A stretch of DNA of 64,000 nt from Rhodocyclaceae bacterium (GTDB taxonomy: Bacteria; Pseudomonadota; Gammaproteobacteria; Burkholderiales; CAIKXV01), in contig JADCHX010000004.1 in assembly GCA_020248265.1 (NCBI GenBank), forward strand, positions 353,473-417,472, written 5' to 3'. The position numbers and the translations under genes were made by a program. Each line of letters opens with the position of its first letter. Positions within the stretch are counted from its first letter, which is position 1. This document shows, in pieces, positions 29,175 through 39,268 of this stretch. The notes beneath the pieces were generated by a model. It was not told the origin of the DNA. It saw only the letters and a list, made by a program, of their open reading frames with translations, and searched no databases.

Positions 29175-30842
29175 TCAGGCTGCTGCCGCCGCTGCCGCGT
29201 CGGCGAGCATCATGTCCGCTGCCTTCTCGGCGATCATCACCGTCGGCCAGTTGGTGTTGCCCGAGACCAGCGTCGGCATCACCGAGGCGTCGACCACGCG
29301 CAGGCCTTCGACGCCGTTCACCCGCAGCTGCGGATCGACCACCGCGTCGCGGTCGGAGCCCATCCGGCAGGTGCCGACCGGGTGGAAGATCGTCGCACCG
29401 TGGTTGCGCGCGAACTCGAGCAGGTCGGCATCGCTGCGCGCATCGGGCCCGGGGCGATACTCGTCGAGCGTGTAGTCCTTCATCGCATGGGTGGCGGCGA
29501 TGGTGCGCGCCAGTTTCAGCCCGGCCACCGTCGTCTCGCAATCGAGTTCGGTCGACAGGTAGTTGGGCTGCATCGCCGGTGCCTGTCGAGGGTCGTTCGA
29601 CTTGATCCGGACAGTGCCGCGCGAAGTCGGCCGCAGCTGGCAGACCGACATCGTGAAGCCCGACCAGGGATGCGGCGCGGCGCCGGCCATCTCGGCCGAC
29701 AGCGTCGCGAAATGGAACTGCACGTCGGGCGTCTGCGAATGCGGCATCGCGCGGGCGAACAGCCCGCCCTGGTTGATGCCCACCGCGAGCGGACCGCTGC
29801 GCCGGAACAGCCATTCCAGGCCCATGCCGAACTTGCGCGTGAGGCTGCGCAGGTCGTCGTTGGTGGTGACCGGTTTCGCGCAGCGGAAGATGGCGCGCAC
29901 CTGCAGGTGGTCCTGCAGGTTCTCGCCGACGCTGGGGAGCGCATGCACTACCGGGATGCCATGCTCGGCCAGCAGCGTCGGGTCGCCGATACCCGAGAGC
30001 TGCAGCAACTGCGGTGATTGCAGGCCGCCGGCCGAGAGCACCACCTCGCGCCGCGCGCGGGCGACCATCGTGCGGCCGCCCTTCGAGTACTCGATGCCAG
30101 CCGCGCGGCGCCCGTCCATCAGCACGCGATGGACCATCGCCTCGGTCTCGATGCGCAGGTTGGGCCGGCCTCGGGCCGGCTTCAGGTAGGCCACTGCGGT
30201 CGAGCAGCGCAAGCCGTTCTTCGTGGTCAGCTGGTAGTAACCGGCCCCTTCCTGCGTGGCGCCGTTGAAGTCGTCGTTGCGCGGGATGCCGACCTCGCCA
30301 GCGCCGGCGATGAACGCGTCGACCAGCTCGTGTGGCCGGCCGATGTCCGATGCGCTCAGCGGCCCCTCGCCCCCGTGGTACTCGGAGGCGCCGCGCGAAT
30401 TGCCCTCGCAGCGCTTGAACCAGGGCAGCACGTCGTCCCAGCCCCAGCCGGTGTTGCCGAGCGAGGCCCAGTGGTCGTAATCCTCGCGCTGGCCGCGGAT
30501 GAAGATCAGGCCGTTGATGGAGCTCGACCCGCCCAGGCCCTTGCCGCGCGGCCAGTAGATCTGCCGGCCGTTCATCGTCGGCTCGGGCTCGGTCTTGAAC
30601 ATCCAGTTCCATGTCGGGTGGAACATGGTCTTCGCGTAGCCGATCGGTACGTGGATCCACGGGTACCAGTCGCGCTTGCCGGCCTCGAGCAGCAGCACGC
30701 TGAAGCGCCCCCCCTCCGACAGGCGGTTGGCGAGCACGCAGCCGGCCGAGCCTGCGCCGACGACGATGAAGTCGTACTCCGGGCCGCTGGCGGGCGCGGA
30801 CGAGCGGGCGAGGGCGGCGGGAGCCTCGATGGACGACGACAT
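29175..30842 (-). CDS. GMC-family FAD-dependent oxidoreductase (choline/alcohol dehydrogenase type)
   Basis: 555 residues. The N-terminal dinucleotide fold [19 protein letters not shown] binds [22 protein letters not shown] is GMC signature 1; the C-terminal [10 protein letters not shown] carries the active-site His and [16 protein letters not shown] ends the fold. Substrates in the family are choline, alkanols, PEG or aryl alcohols; none can be chosen here. The start at 30842 gives MSSSIEAPA; 120 upstream codons are open but look like intergenic sequence. It is convergent with ubiD and divergent from the ABC importer genes. Confidence 0.9.
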   Translation of the reverse strand: MSSSIEAPAALARSSAPASGPEYDFIVVGAGSAGCVLANRLSEGGRFSVLLLEAGKRDWYPWIHVPIGYAKTMFHPTWNWMFKTEPEPTMNGRQIYWPRGKGLGGSSSINGLIFIRGQREDYDHWASLGNTGWGWDDVLPWFKRCEGNSRGASEYHGGEGPLSASDIGRPHELVDAFIAGAGEVGIPRNDDFNGATQEGAGYYQLTTKNGLRCSTAVAYLKPARGRPNLRIETEAMVHRVLMDGRRAAGIEYSKGGRTMVARARREVVLSAGGLQSPQLLQLSGIGDPTLLAEHGIPVVHALPSVGENLQDHLQVRAIFRCAKPVTTNDDLRSLTRKFGMGLEWLFRRSGPLAVGINQGGLFARAMPHSQTPDVQFHFATLSAEMAGAAPHPWSGFTMSVCQLRPTSRGTVRIKSNDPRQAPAMQPNYLSTELDCETTVAGLKLARTIAATHAMKDYTLDEYRPGPDARSDADLLEFARNHGATIFHPVGTCRMGSDRDAVVDPQLRVNGVEGLRVVDASVMPTLVSGNTNWPTVMIAEKAADMMLADAAAAAAA

Positions 30843-30912
30843 TGTCGGGACATAATGACATGAGGCATTCCGTTTTTCAAAGGATTGCTTGCCGAGGCGC
30901 GGTTTAGCTGCT

Positions 30913-30940
30913 AACGTTTTTCCTGCAATGCAGGAACGTT
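30913..30940. promoter_or_regulatory. Palindrome in the divergent GMC / ABC-importer intergenic region
   Basis: CCTGCA-A-TGCAGG is a perfect 6-base inverted repeat, flanked on both sides by AACGTT (AACGTTTTT before, AACGTT after), which extends the symmetry. It lies about 70 bases before the GMC gene and 160 before the importer gene, a fitting place for an operator serving both, possibly for the IclR protein encoded downstream. Confidence 0.4.
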
Positions 30941-31101
30941 GGGCGCCGTGCACCGGCCGCCGGCAGGGTCGCAGCACCCGGTCGCAGCGGACATCGAACA
31001 GCCGGGGCGGCGCATTCCCGAGCGGGAGGACAGGCACGGTGCCGCGCAGTGCGACGGCAGCGGCAAGTCGAGCCCGCACAGACCGGCCAGGAGGCAATGC
31101 A

Positions 31102-32391
31102 ATGCATGACTCGACGGGCAAGCGCCCGATGCGGTGGTTCGCGGCGGCGTCGCTGCTGCTCGCGATGTGCTCGGCCACGGGTGCCTTCGCGCAGCAGTTC
31201 ACCCAGTGGGGCTGGCCGCAGCCCTATGAGCGCATCTCCGAAAAGTCCATCGCCTGGATGAAAGAGCGTGGCTGGTGGCCGATGACTGTCGCCTACCAGC
31301 CACCGTGGTCCGGCCAGAACGCGATCTTCTCTGTGATGAACCAGCAGAAGTTCCTGCAGGCGCGCGGCATCGAGGCGAATTTCCAGGCCTTCCCGTCTGG
31401 CCCGACGCTGAACGAGGTGTTCATCTCGGGCCGTGCCCAGGTCGGCAACGGCGGCAACTTCCCGATGAACACGCTGATCGACCGCAACGTGCCGATGCGG
31501 GTGATCGCGCTGATGTCGCCGAACCTGCGCCACCAGATCATCGTGCCGAACGACTCGCCGCTGAAGACCATCGCCGACCTGCGTGGCGGCAACCCGGCCA
31601 CGAAAGAGCCGTGGGTGATCGGCATCGCCACCGGTTCCTCCGCCGAGTTCTACCTGCAACTGTCGCTGGCCTCGAACAAGCTGGTGATCGGCAAGGACGT
31701 CACCTTCCGCAACATGCCCCCGCCCGAGCAGGCGCTGCTGCCGCGTGGCATCGACGCGATCGTGCCGTGGGATTTCACCAACTCGCTGGTGATCAACGAG
31801 CGCAAGACCGGTCGCCCGATCGACGTTCACTATCCCTACGTGATCTACCTCGGCGTCACCTACGTCCGGCAGGAACTGGTCGACAACGTGCCCGACGTGG
31901 TGCAGGCGCTGACCGATGCGATTGCCGAGTCGCAGTTGTGGATACGTCTCAACCCCGAGCGCACGGTGGATGCCCTCCTGCAGGATCCCAACCTGAAGCT
32001 GGTGCCGCGCACCCTGCTCGCGCAGCAGGTGGCCGAGTACAACAACCAGTTCAAGCCGACCTACCTCTATCCACACACGGCGTTCTGGTTCCGCGAGAAC
32101 GACCGTACGGTGAACTGGCTGTACGAGACCAAGCGCATGAAGACGCCGCTGCTCGAGAAGGAGTTCCAGGCGGTGTTCCGTCCCGAATTCATGGAGCGCA
32201 CCTTCAACCGCCTGGGCTGGCGCGTGCCGGCGCAGCCGCCGTTCATCCAGGCGGGCTGGACCGGCACGGTCGGCAAGCCACCGTACCCGGAGTACCTGAC
32301 CTTCCTCAACATGAAGGCGCCGCAGGCCTTCCCGGAGGCTGGCGATCTGGTGCGTCCGTGGAGTTTCAACGGCCAGATGTTCAAGCCGTAA
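31102..32391 (+). CDS. ABC importer periplasmic substrate-binding protein (sulfonate/nitrate/taurine class)
   Basis: 429 residues with a signal peptide (about 1-31: basic start, hydrophobic core, FAQQ). The body has a NMT1/SsuA-like layout ([54 protein letters not shown]) but is about 100 residues longer than classic SsuA/TauA. Its start follows a perfect AGGAGG. Permease and ATPase genes follow at once. Ligand unknown; the class also transports aromatic acids and pyrimidine precursors. Confidence 0.85.
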   Translation: MHDSTGKRPMRWFAAASLLLAMCSATGAFAQQFTQWGWPQPYERISEKSIAWMKERGWWPMTVAYQPPWSGQNAIFSVMNQQKFLQARGIEANFQAFPSGPTLNEVFISGRAQVGNGGNFPMNTLIDRNVPMRVIALMSPNLRHQIIVPNDSPLKTIADLRGGNPATKEPWVIGIATGSSAEFYLQLSLASNKLVIGKDVTFRNMPPPEQALLPRGIDAIVPWDFTNSLVINERKTGRPIDVHYPYVIYLGVTYVRQELVDNVPDVVQALTDAIAESQLWIRLNPERTVDALLQDPNLKLVPRTLLAQQVAEYNNQFKPTYLYPHTAFWFRENDRTVNWLYETKRMKTPLLEKEFQAVFRPEFMERTFNRLGWRVPAQPPFIQAGWTGTVGKPPYPEYLTFLNMKAPQAFPEAGDLVRPWSFNGQMFKP

Positions 32392-32404
32392 CGCGGTCGG
32401 GGCC

Positions 32405-33265
32405 ATGTACGACGCCGCGCCGGTGCCCGCGCTTCCGCCGTCCGCCATCACCCCGGAAGAACGGCGGGCGCTGGATGCGCTGCGCCGTCCACCCAACCTG
32501 TTCCAGCGCTTCTCGCGCTGGCTGGGCCTGGTGGTGTTTTTCGGTGCATGGCAGCTGCTGTCGGTGGTGATCCTGCCGCGCATCGATGCCAACCTGGTGA
32601 CGCTGATGCCACCGCCGACCGCGGTGGCAGCGGGTGCCTGGGAGCTGATCCAGTCGGGCGACCTGGCGAAGCACTTCTGGGCGAGCCTCAAGCGCGAGGC
32701 GATCGCCTTCGCCTATGCGTCGGTGGCCATTCCCTTCGGGCTGCTGATGGGCTGGTCGAAGACCGCGCAGAACCTGTTCGAGCCGGTGTTCGAGATGCTG
32801 CGGCCGATTCCGCCGATCGCATGGATCCCGCTGGCCATCCTGTGGTTCGGCATCGGCGACCTGCAGAACCAGTTCATCATCTTCCTCGGGATCTTCTTCC
32901 CGCTGCTGATCAACACCATCTCCGGCGTGAAGAACGTCGAGCACAACGTCATCCGCGCGGCGCGCTGCCTCGGCGCATCCGAGTTCGACGTGCTGGTGAA
33001 GATCGTGTTCCGCGCGGCGCTGCCGCAGATCGTCACCGGCATTCGCGTCGGCCTGGGCGTGGGCTGGATGGCGCTGGTCGCGGCGGAACTGGTCGGCGCC
33101 ACGTCCGGGCTCGGCTGGCTGATCTCGGATGCGCGCAGCGTGCTGCGTACCGACATCATCCTGGTCGGCATGATTTCCATCGGGGTCGCCGGGCTGGTGA
33201 TCGACCAGGGCCTGCGGTGGGTCGCGAAGAAGATGCTGCCCTGGTCGCTGGCCATGACGCGCTGA
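32405..33265 (+). CDS. ABC importer permease (SsuC/TauC-like)
   Basis: 286-residue inner-membrane permease with about six transmembrane helices of the BPD_transp_1 fold. The cytoplasmic coupling loop IRAARCLGASEFDVLVKIVFRA (EAA-like; IRAARCLGAS then VFRAALPQI) contacts the ATPase. PIPPIAWIPLAILWFGIG is typical of nitrate/sulfonate/taurine permeases. It starts 14 bases after the binding-protein gene; the ATPase gene follows after 34 bases. Confidence 0.93.
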   Translation: MYDAAPVPALPPSAITPEERRALDALRRPPNLFQRFSRWLGLVVFFGAWQLLSVVILPRIDANLVTLMPPPTAVAAGAWELIQSGDLAKHFWASLKREAIAFAYASVAIPFGLLMGWSKTAQNLFEPVFEMLRPIPPIAWIPLAILWFGIGDLQNQFIIFLGIFFPLLINTISGVKNVEHNVIRAARCLGASEFDVLVKIVFRAALPQIVTGIRVGLGVGWMALVAAELVGATSGLGWLISDARSVLRTDIILVGMISIGVAGLVIDQGLRWVAKKMLPWSLAMTR

Positions 33266-33299
33266 AGACCGCTCGCAGAAAACGACAGGACAGGCAACG

Positions 33300-34127
33300 A
33301 TGGGCGTGCTCGACATTCGCAACGTGGTGAAGATCTATCCCGGTCACGGCCCCGCCGATGAACCGGTGAAGGCACTGGCCGACATCTCGTTCACCGTCGG
33401 GCAGGATGAGTTCTGCTCGGTGCTCGGGCACTCCGGCTGCGGCAAGACCACGCTGCTCAACATCATCGCCGGCTTCGACGACGCGACCCTCGGCACGATC
33501 CATCTCGACGGCCGCCCGATCGGCTCGCCTGGCTGGGAGCGGGCGATGATCTTCCAGGACTACGCGCTGTTCCCCTGGCTGACCGTGCTCGGCAACGTCG
33601 CCTTCGGGCTCGAGATGAAGCGGGTACCGACCGAGGCGCGCGCGCGCCTCGCGCAGCGGCAGATCGAACTGGTCGGCTTGAGCGGGTTCGAGCATCGCTA
33701 CCCGCACCAGCTGTCGGGCGGGATGCGCCAGCGCGTCGCGATCGCCCGCGCGCTGGCGGTCGACCCGGCAGTACTGCTGATGGACGAGCCGTTCGCCGCG
33801 CTCGACGCACAGAACCGCAGCATGCTGCAGGACGAAATGGTCCGCATCTTCATGGAGCAGCGCAAGACCATGGTGCTGGTCACGCACTCGATCGAGGAGG
33901 CGATCAAGCTGTCCGACCGCATCATCGTGATGACCCGGCGCCCCGGGCGGGTAAAGGCTAACATCGAGGTGGACATGCCGCGACCGCGGCGCGAAGAAAG
34001 CCCCGAGTTCGTCGCGCTGAAGGCGCGCATCCGCGACCTGATCCATGACGAATTCGACCTGTCCGAACTGCCCGGTGCCGCCGTACCGACCGCTGCAACC
34101 CCTGCTGCAGGCGCCAGCCCGGCCTGA
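33300..34127 (+). CDS. ABC importer ATP-binding protein (SsuB/TauB-like)
   Basis: 275 residues. Walker A GHSGCGKTT (about 44), Q-loop FQDYALFPWL, signature LSGGMRQRV (about 140), Walker B VLLMDEPFAALD and switch VTHSIEEA are all intact. The C-terminal 25 residues are Ala/Pro-rich. Starts at ATG 33300 after ACAGGACAGGCAAC. Third gene of the importer operon; energises the permease encoded upstream. Confidence 0.95.
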   Translation: MGVLDIRNVVKIYPGHGPADEPVKALADISFTVGQDEFCSVLGHSGCGKTTLLNIIAGFDDATLGTIHLDGRPIGSPGWERAMIFQDYALFPWLTVLGNVAFGLEMKRVPTEARARLAQRQIELVGLSGFEHRYPHQLSGGMRQRVAIARALAVDPAVLLMDEPFAALDAQNRSMLQDEMVRIFMEQRKTMVLVTHSIEEAIKLSDRIIVMTRRPGRVKANIEVDMPRPRREESPEFVALKARIRDLIHDEFDLSELPGAAVPTAATPAAGASPA

Positions 34128-34174
34128 CCGGAGCGCCGGGCGAGCTGGGCGTCGATCGATGCTCGTCTCCTGAG

Positions 34175-34945
34175 ATGGCTGCCGTGACCTCCGACCGCGA
34201 TTCGGCGCTGCTGCGCGGCCTGCGTGCGCTCGAAGTGCTCGCAGCGTCCGATCGTGCGCTGCCACTGTCGGCTGTAGCCGATGCGCTGGGTCTGCCCAGG
34301 CCGACGGTGCACCGCATCCTGCGCCAGCTCGCGGTGGCCGGCTTCCTCGCACAGGAACCGGCCGACCGCAACTACATGCTCGCGCGCAGGACAGCCCGGC
34401 TGGCGGTCGATGCCATGCGCCACGGCGCGCGGCAGGCGGGCCGGCGGGCGATCCTCGAGCGGCTGGTCGCCGACCTCAACGAGACCTGCAACATCACGAT
34501 GCTCGACGGAGCCGAGGTGGTGTATGTCGACCGGGTGGAGTCGCAGTGGCCGCTGCAGATGACGCTGCAGCCCGGGTCGCGCGTGCCGCTGCATTGCACT
34601 GCCAGCGGCAAGCTGTTCTTCGCGCTCCTGCCGGCGCGAACCCGCAAGCGGCTGCTGGCGACGCTGCCGCTCGAGCGCCGCACCGCGCGCACGCTGGTCG
34701 AGCCCGCGCTGCTCGAGGCCGAGTTCGCACGCATCCGCGAAGCGCGCTTCGGCACAGACAACGAGGAATTCCTCGACGGGCTCGTGGCCGCCAGCGTCCC
34801 GGTGATGGACGCGGCGGGTCGGCCGATCGCTGCGGTCGCGGTGCATGGTCCGGTGGGCCGCCTGTCCTTCGATCGCGCACTCAGCCTGGTGCCCCGGCTG
34901 CGGCAGGCCGCTGACGAACTGGCAGAGGCGTTCGAGGTGGACTGA
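34175..34945 (+). CDS. IclR-family transcriptional regulator
   Basis: 256 residues. The N-terminal winged helix-turn-helix (about 10-70) contains LRGLRALEVLA, LPLSAVADALGLPRPTVHRILRQL (split as LSAVADALGLPR, TVHRILRQL) and GFLAQE; the C-terminal effector domain has LNETCNITMLDG, VPLHCTASGKLFFA and VAASVPVMDAAGRPIAAVAV. IclR proteins usually control adjacent catabolic and uptake genes in response to small organic acids. It lies 47 bases after the importer ATPase and before the FAD/Fe-S dehydrogenase, so either is a likely target. Confidence 0.93.
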   Translation: MAAVTSDRDSALLRGLRALEVLAASDRALPLSAVADALGLPRPTVHRILRQLAVAGFLAQEPADRNYMLARRTARLAVDAMRHGARQAGRRAILERLVADLNETCNITMLDGAEVVYVDRVESQWPLQMTLQPGSRVPLHCTASGKLFFALLPARTRKRLLATLPLERRTARTLVEPALLEAEFARIREARFGTDNEEFLDGLVAASVPVMDAAGRPIAAVAVHGPVGRLSFDRALSLVPRLRQAADELAEAFEVD

Positions 34946-34999
34946 GACGCCGTCGGGCAGGTCCGTCCGCTTCGGCACCGCTGATACACTCGCCACCCC

Positions 35000-37984
35000 A
35001 TGCCACCGCCCCTCGATACCCCGTCCCCCGCGCAGCCGTCGGGTCCGTCCGCGCGCGTGCCGCATGGCGTCGATGCCGCCACGCTGGCCGCCGCGCTGCG
35101 CCGGGCGGTGTCCGGCGAGGTGCGCTTCGATGCCGGCAGCCTGGCGGTGTATGCGCACGATGCCTCGAACTACCGGCAGGTGCCGATCGGCGTGGTGCTG
35201 CCGAAGACGGTCGACGATATCGTCGCCGCGGTCGCGGTGTGCCGCGAACACGGGGCGCCGATCCTGCCGCGCGGCGGCGGTACCGCGCAGAACGGGCAGA
35301 CGGTCAACGTGGCGGTGGTGCTCGACTGCTCGAAATACCTGAACCAGGTGCTCGAGGTCGATCCGCAGGCACGCAGCGCGCGGGTCGAGCCGGGCGTGGT
35401 CTGCGACGCGCTGCGCGATGCGGCCGAAGCGCATGCTCTCACCTTCGGGCCTGATCCGGCGACCCACAGCCGCTGCACGCTCGGCGGCATGATCGGCAAC
35501 AACTCCTGCGGTGCGCACTCGGTGATGGCCGGCAAGACGGTCGAGAACGTCGAGGCGCTCGAGGTGCTGACCTACGACGGCCTGCGCCTGTGGGTCGGAC
35601 CGACGCCCGACGACGAGTACGAACGCATCGTCGCCGAGGGCGGGCGGCGGGCGGAGATCTATACAAAGCTGAAGGCCCTCGCTGACCGGTATGGCGAGCT
35701 GATTCGCACGAAGTATCCGAAGATCAAGCGCCGCGTATCGGGCTACAACCTCGACCAGTTGCTGCCGGAGAACGGCTTCAACGTCGCCCGTGCGCTGGTC
35801 GGCACCGAAGGGTCGTGCGCGATCACGCTGCAGGCAAAGACGCGCCTGGTGAGAAGCCCGCAGAAGCGGGTGCTGCTGGTGCTGGGCTATCCCGACATCT
35901 ATGTCGCTGGCGACGCGGTGCCGCAGATCCTGCCGTTCGGCCCGATCGCCACCGAAGGCCTCGACCAGAAGATCATCGGCGGGCTGCGGGTGCGTGGGCT
36001 GCGGCTGGCCGACATTGCGAAGCTGCCGGCCGGCGATGCCTGGATCATGATCGAGTTCGGTGCTGACACCGTCGGGGCGGCCAGCGCGCAGGCGCAGGCG
36101 CTGGTCGACCACTACGCCGGTCGGCCGGATGCACCGTCGCACTGGCTGATCGACGACCCGGCGGTGGCCGAGGCGATCTGGACGATCCGCGAGACCGCGG
36201 CCTCGGCCAGCGCGCTCGGGCTGGAAGGCAGCCGCGATCCGCAGGTCGGCTGGGAAGATGCAGCGGTCGACCCGATGCGGCTGGGCGACTACCTGCGCGA
36301 GTTCCAGGCGCTGGTCGACCGCTACGGCTACGAGACCTCGCTGTACGGGCATTTCGGCGATGGCTGCATCCATGCGCGCATCACCTTCGACCTGCGCACG
36401 CCGGAAGGTATCAAGCGCTGGCGTGCGTTCACCGAGGATGCCGCGCACCTCGTGGTGCGCTATGGCGGGTCACTGTCCGGCGAGCATGGCGACGGCCAGG
36501 CCAAGGCCGAGTTCCTGCCGGTGATGTACGGGCCTGAACTGATGCAGGCGTTCCGCGAGTTCAAGGCGATCTGGGACCCCGAAGGCCGGATGAACCCGGG
36601 CAAGCTGATCGACGCCTACCGCATCGACGAGAACCTGCGCTACGGGCCCGGCTACAGCCCGATCCGCTTCGAGACGCGGATGAACTTCACGACGCCCGAG
36701 GGAGACGGCTTCGCGCGTTCGATCGAGCACTGCGTCGGCATGGGCAAGTGCCGGTCGCAGAGCGGCGGCGTGATGTGCCCCAGCTACCGGGTGACCGGTG
36801 AAGAGAAGTACTCGACGCGCGGCCGCTCGCGGTTGTTCGGCGAGATGCTGCGCGGCGAGGTGGTCAAAGGCGGCTGGCAATCCGAGGCCGTGAAGGAAGC
36901 GCTCGACCTGTGCCTGTCGTGCAAGGGCTGCAAGAGCGACTGCCCGACGCACACCGACATGGCGAGCTACAAGGCCGAGTTCCTGTACCACTACCACCAG
37001 CGCAATCGGCGGCCGGTGCAGGCCTGGAGCATGGGCTTCATCCATCGCTGGGCGCGCCTGGCTTCGAAGATGCCGCGGCTCGTCAACTGGTTCACGCAGA
37101 CGCCGGGCCTGAACGTGCTGGCCAAGCAGTTGGCCGGGATCGCGCTGCAGCGCGACGTGCCGAAGTTCGCTGCGCGCACGTTCCGCCAGTGGTTCGCCGG
37201 CCGTGCGAAGGTGTCCGCCGCCGCTGCGTCGCCCCGCCGGGTGATCCTCTGGGCCGATACGTTCAACAACCACTTCCACCCCGAGACGGCGATGGCGGCG
37301 GTGAAGGTGCTCGAGCACGCGGGCTACGAGGTGTCCGTGCCGCAGGCGCACCTGTGCTGCGGGCGGCCGCTGTACGACTTCGGGTTGCTCGACCAGGCCG
37401 AACGGCAGCTGCGCGAGATCATGCAGGCGCTGGCTGCCGACATCGAGGTAGGCACGCCGATCGTCGGCCTCGAGCCGGCCTGCGTCGCGGTGTTCCGCGA
37501 CGAGCTGCTGAAGCTGTTCCCCGACGATCCGCGTGCCGGCAAGCTGGCGCTGCAGGTGCGGTTCATCACCGAGTTCCTGGTCGAACAGGGTGTCTCGTTC
37601 CCGGGGCTGGAGATCGATGCGATCGTGCACGGGCATTGCCACCAGAAGTCGGTGATCGGCATGGGGTCCGACAACAAGGTGCTCGACGCGATGGGTGTTC
37701 GCCACACCATGGTCGAGTCGAGCTGCTGCGGCATGTCCGGTTCGTTCGGCTTCGATCCGAAGCACTACGACCTGTCGGTGAAGGCGGCCGAACTGTCGCT
37801 GCTGCCGGCGCTGCGTGCCTGCGGCGCTGATACCACGGTGGTGAGCAACGGCTTCAGCTGCCGCGAGCAGATCGCGCAGCTCGGCGACCGTCGCGCGGTC
37901 CACGTCGTCGAACTGATGGCCGAGGCGATCGACCGCGGCGAGGCCCGTGCGGCGCGAAGCGGTACAGCCGGGGGCGCCGTCTGA
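35000..37984 (+). CDS. FAD-binding and Fe-S-binding 2-hydroxyacid dehydrogenase (GlcD-GlcF/D-lactate dehydrogenase fusion type)
   Basis: 994 residues. FAD_binding_4 at about 60-240 (ILPRGGGTAQNGQTVN, GGMIGNNSCGAHSV), the FAD-oxidase C-domain to about 540 (YGHFGDGCIHARI, SLSGEHGDGQAK, GRMNPGKLID), two Fe-S cysteine clusters near 577 (CVGMGKCR...C) and 637 (CLSCKGCKSDC), and two CCG-domain motifs near 787 (CCGRPLYDFG) and 910 (CCGMSGSFGF). This is the domain order of membrane-associated D-lactate/glycolate-type dehydrogenases feeding the respiratory chain. Substrate uncertain. All cofactor motifs look intact. Confidence 0.93.
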   Translation: MPPPLDTPSPAQPSGPSARVPHGVDAATLAAALRRAVSGEVRFDAGSLAVYAHDASNYRQVPIGVVLPKTVDDIVAAVAVCREHGAPILPRGGGTAQNGQTVNVAVVLDCSKYLNQVLEVDPQARSARVEPGVVCDALRDAAEAHALTFGPDPATHSRCTLGGMIGNNSCGAHSVMAGKTVENVEALEVLTYDGLRLWVGPTPDDEYERIVAEGGRRAEIYTKLKALADRYGELIRTKYPKIKRRVSGYNLDQLLPENGFNVARALVGTEGSCAITLQAKTRLVRSPQKRVLLVLGYPDIYVAGDAVPQILPFGPIATEGLDQKIIGGLRVRGLRLADIAKLPAGDAWIMIEFGADTVGAASAQAQALVDHYAGRPDAPSHWLIDDPAVAEAIWTIRETAASASALGLEGSRDPQVGWEDAAVDPMRLGDYLREFQALVDRYGYETSLYGHFGDGCIHARITFDLRTPEGIKRWRAFTEDAAHLVVRYGGSLSGEHGDGQAKAEFLPVMYGPELMQAFREFKAIWDPEGRMNPGKLIDAYRIDENLRYGPGYSPIRFETRMNFTTPEGDGFARSIEHCVGMGKCRSQSGGVMCPSYRVTGEEKYSTRGRSRLFGEMLRGEVVKGGWQSEAVKEALDLCLSCKGCKSDCPTHTDMASYKAEFLYHYHQRNRRPVQAWSMGFIHRWARLASKMPRLVNWFTQTPGLNVLAKQLAGIALQRDVPKFAARTFRQWFAGRAKVSAAAASPRRVILWADTFNNHFHPETAMAAVKVLEHAGYEVSVPQAHLCCGRPLYDFGLLDQAERQLREIMQALAADIEVGTPIVGLEPACVAVFRDELLKLFPDDPRAGKLALQVRFITEFLVEQGVSFPGLEIDAIVHGHCHQKSVIGMGSDNKVLDAMGVRHTMVESSCCGMSGSFGFDPKHYDLSVKAAELSLLPALRACGADTTVVSNGFSCREQIAQLGDRRAVHVVELMAEAIDRGEARAARSGTAGGAV

Positions 37985-38003
37985 TGCGCGCGGCGAGTCC
38001 GCG

Positions 38004-38771
38004 TTGAGTCCGCTGGAGGTGCTGACGCCGGCCCTGCTGCTGTGGGTCGTGGTGGTAGTCGCGGTCGCCGCCTGGGTCTACGGCGTGCTGGGCGTCGGCC
38101 TGCCGCTGATCGCGACGCCGTTGCTCGCGCTGGTGATGCCGCTCCAGGATGCGGTGATCGTGCTGGTGGTGCCGGTGCTGGTGGCGATCTTCGTGTCGAT
38201 CTGGTCGGTGCCCGATTTTCTCGGTACGCTGAAGCGATTCTGGTTCATGCCGGTGGCGGCGTTCGTCGGGGCGGCGATCGGCGCCCAGCTGTTCATCCGC
38301 GTACCGCATTTTCCGTATGCGCTGGTTCTGGTCGGCGCGATCTTCATGTGGCTGTGGCTCGACTGGCAAGGCAAGAGCGAGTCGGCCTGGATGAAACGCC
38401 ATGTGGTCGCCTCTGGCCTGCTGTTCGGCTTTGCCGCCGGGATATTCGAGACCACCGCGAACGTCGCCTCGCCGCCGCTGATCGCCTACTACGCCGGGCT
38501 GGGGCTCGCCCCGGTGGCGATGATCCAGGGGTTCAACCTGTGCTTCCTGCCCGGCAAGGCGACGCAGTTCGTGACCTTCACCATGCTCGGCGGCGTGACG
38601 ATGACGCAGTGGGCGATGACCGTGCCGCTGGCGGCAGTTACCGTGATCGCGCAGAAGCGCGGCATCCGCGCGCGCGAAGGCGTCGATCCGAAGACCTACC
38701 GTCAATGGCTGCGGCTGGCACTGGGCGCGATGGCGGTGGTGATCCTCACCCAGTACGCGCTGGGGCGATAG
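38004..38771 (+). CDS. TSUP (TauE/SafE) family anion exporter
   Basis: About 255 residues with roughly eight transmembrane segments and the two repeated GxG-containing halves typical of TSUP (VYGVLGVGLPLIATPLLALV at the N-terminus, GFAAGIFETTANVASPPLIAYY in the middle). The family exports sulfite, sulfoacetate or other organosulfur anions or organic acids. The start is uncertain: TTG at 38004 begins just before the first helix; a GTG at 37947 lies within the preceding gene. Adjacent to the dehydrogenase and 4.7 kb from a sulfonate-type importer, it may export a breakdown product. Confidence 0.85.
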   Translation: MSPLEVLTPALLLWVVVVVAVAAWVYGVLGVGLPLIATPLLALVMPLQDAVIVLVVPVLVAIFVSIWSVPDFLGTLKRFWFMPVAAFVGAAIGAQLFIRVPHFPYALVLVGAIFMWLWLDWQGKSESAWMKRHVVASGLLFGFAAGIFETTANVASPPLIAYYAGLGLAPVAMIQGFNLCFLPGKATQFVTFTMLGGVTMTQWAMTVPLAAVTVIAQKRGIRAREGVDPKTYRQWLRLALGAMAVVILTQYALGR

Positions 38772-38790
38772 CCGGCAGGGTAACGGGCGC

Positions 38791-38813
38791 GGGCCTCGGG
38801 TCTCCGGAGGCCC
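38791..38813. terminator. Bidirectional hairpin between converging genes
   Basis: GGGCCTC (38791-38797) pairs with GAGGCCC (38807-38813) around a 9-base loop in the 57-base gap between the TSUP and glutaredoxin genes. No clear T-tract on either side. Confidence 0.45.
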
Positions 38814-38828
38814 GGCCGGACGGGCTGA

Positions 38829-39146
38829 TCAGCCCTTGGTGGTGTCGAGCAGCGTCTTCAGCTCGCCCGACTGGAACATCTCGGTCATGATGTCCGACCC
38901 GCCGACGAATTCGCCGTTCACGTACAACTGCGGGATCGTCGGCCAGCTCGCATATTCCTTGATGCCCTGACGGATCTCGGGTTCTTCCAGGACGTTGACC
39001 GAGAAGAACGTGTCTACGCCGCAGGCCGACAGGATGCGCACCGCGTTGGCACTGAAGCCGCACTGCGGGAAGCTCGGGTTGCCCTTCATGTAGAGCACGA
39101 CCGGGTGGCCGGTGACCTGCTGATGGATGGTGTCGTGAGCGCTCAT
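38829..39146 (-). CDS. grxD: Monothiol glutaredoxin (CGFS type, Grx4/GrxD)
   Basis: 105 residues. The active-site motif is [10 protein letters not shown], with the CGFS tetrapeptide that defines monothiol glutaredoxins; KGNPSFPQ precedes it, [19 protein letters not shown] carries the glutathione-binding TIPQ and GG-S-D parts. These proteins bind [2Fe-2S] clusters with glutathione and deliver them to apo-proteins. Length is normal. It is closed from the TSUP gene by a hairpin. Confidence 0.97.
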   Translation of the reverse strand: MSAHDTIHQQVTGHPVVLYMKGNPSFPQCGFSANAVRILSACGVDTFFSVNVLEEPEIRQGIKEYASWPTIPQLYVNGEFVGGSDIMTEMFQSGELKTLLDTTKG

Positions 39147-39268
39147 GGTGTTTTACCTCGGCATATGACGGAAAGGCAGCAGGCGGTGCCGCCGATCGAG
39201 GCGGGAAGATACGAGAAGTCGAGTAATTCGGTCAAGTAAGAGTCCTTGCCCATCCGGCGGCATCCGTC

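Noticed and set aside
33698-36448. 916-codon open frame on the minus strand over the importer ATPase, IclR and dehydrogenase genes
   Set aside because: Opposite strand to three well-supported genes; composition rich in Arg, Ala and His as expected for antisense translation of GC-rich codons; no family resemblance.
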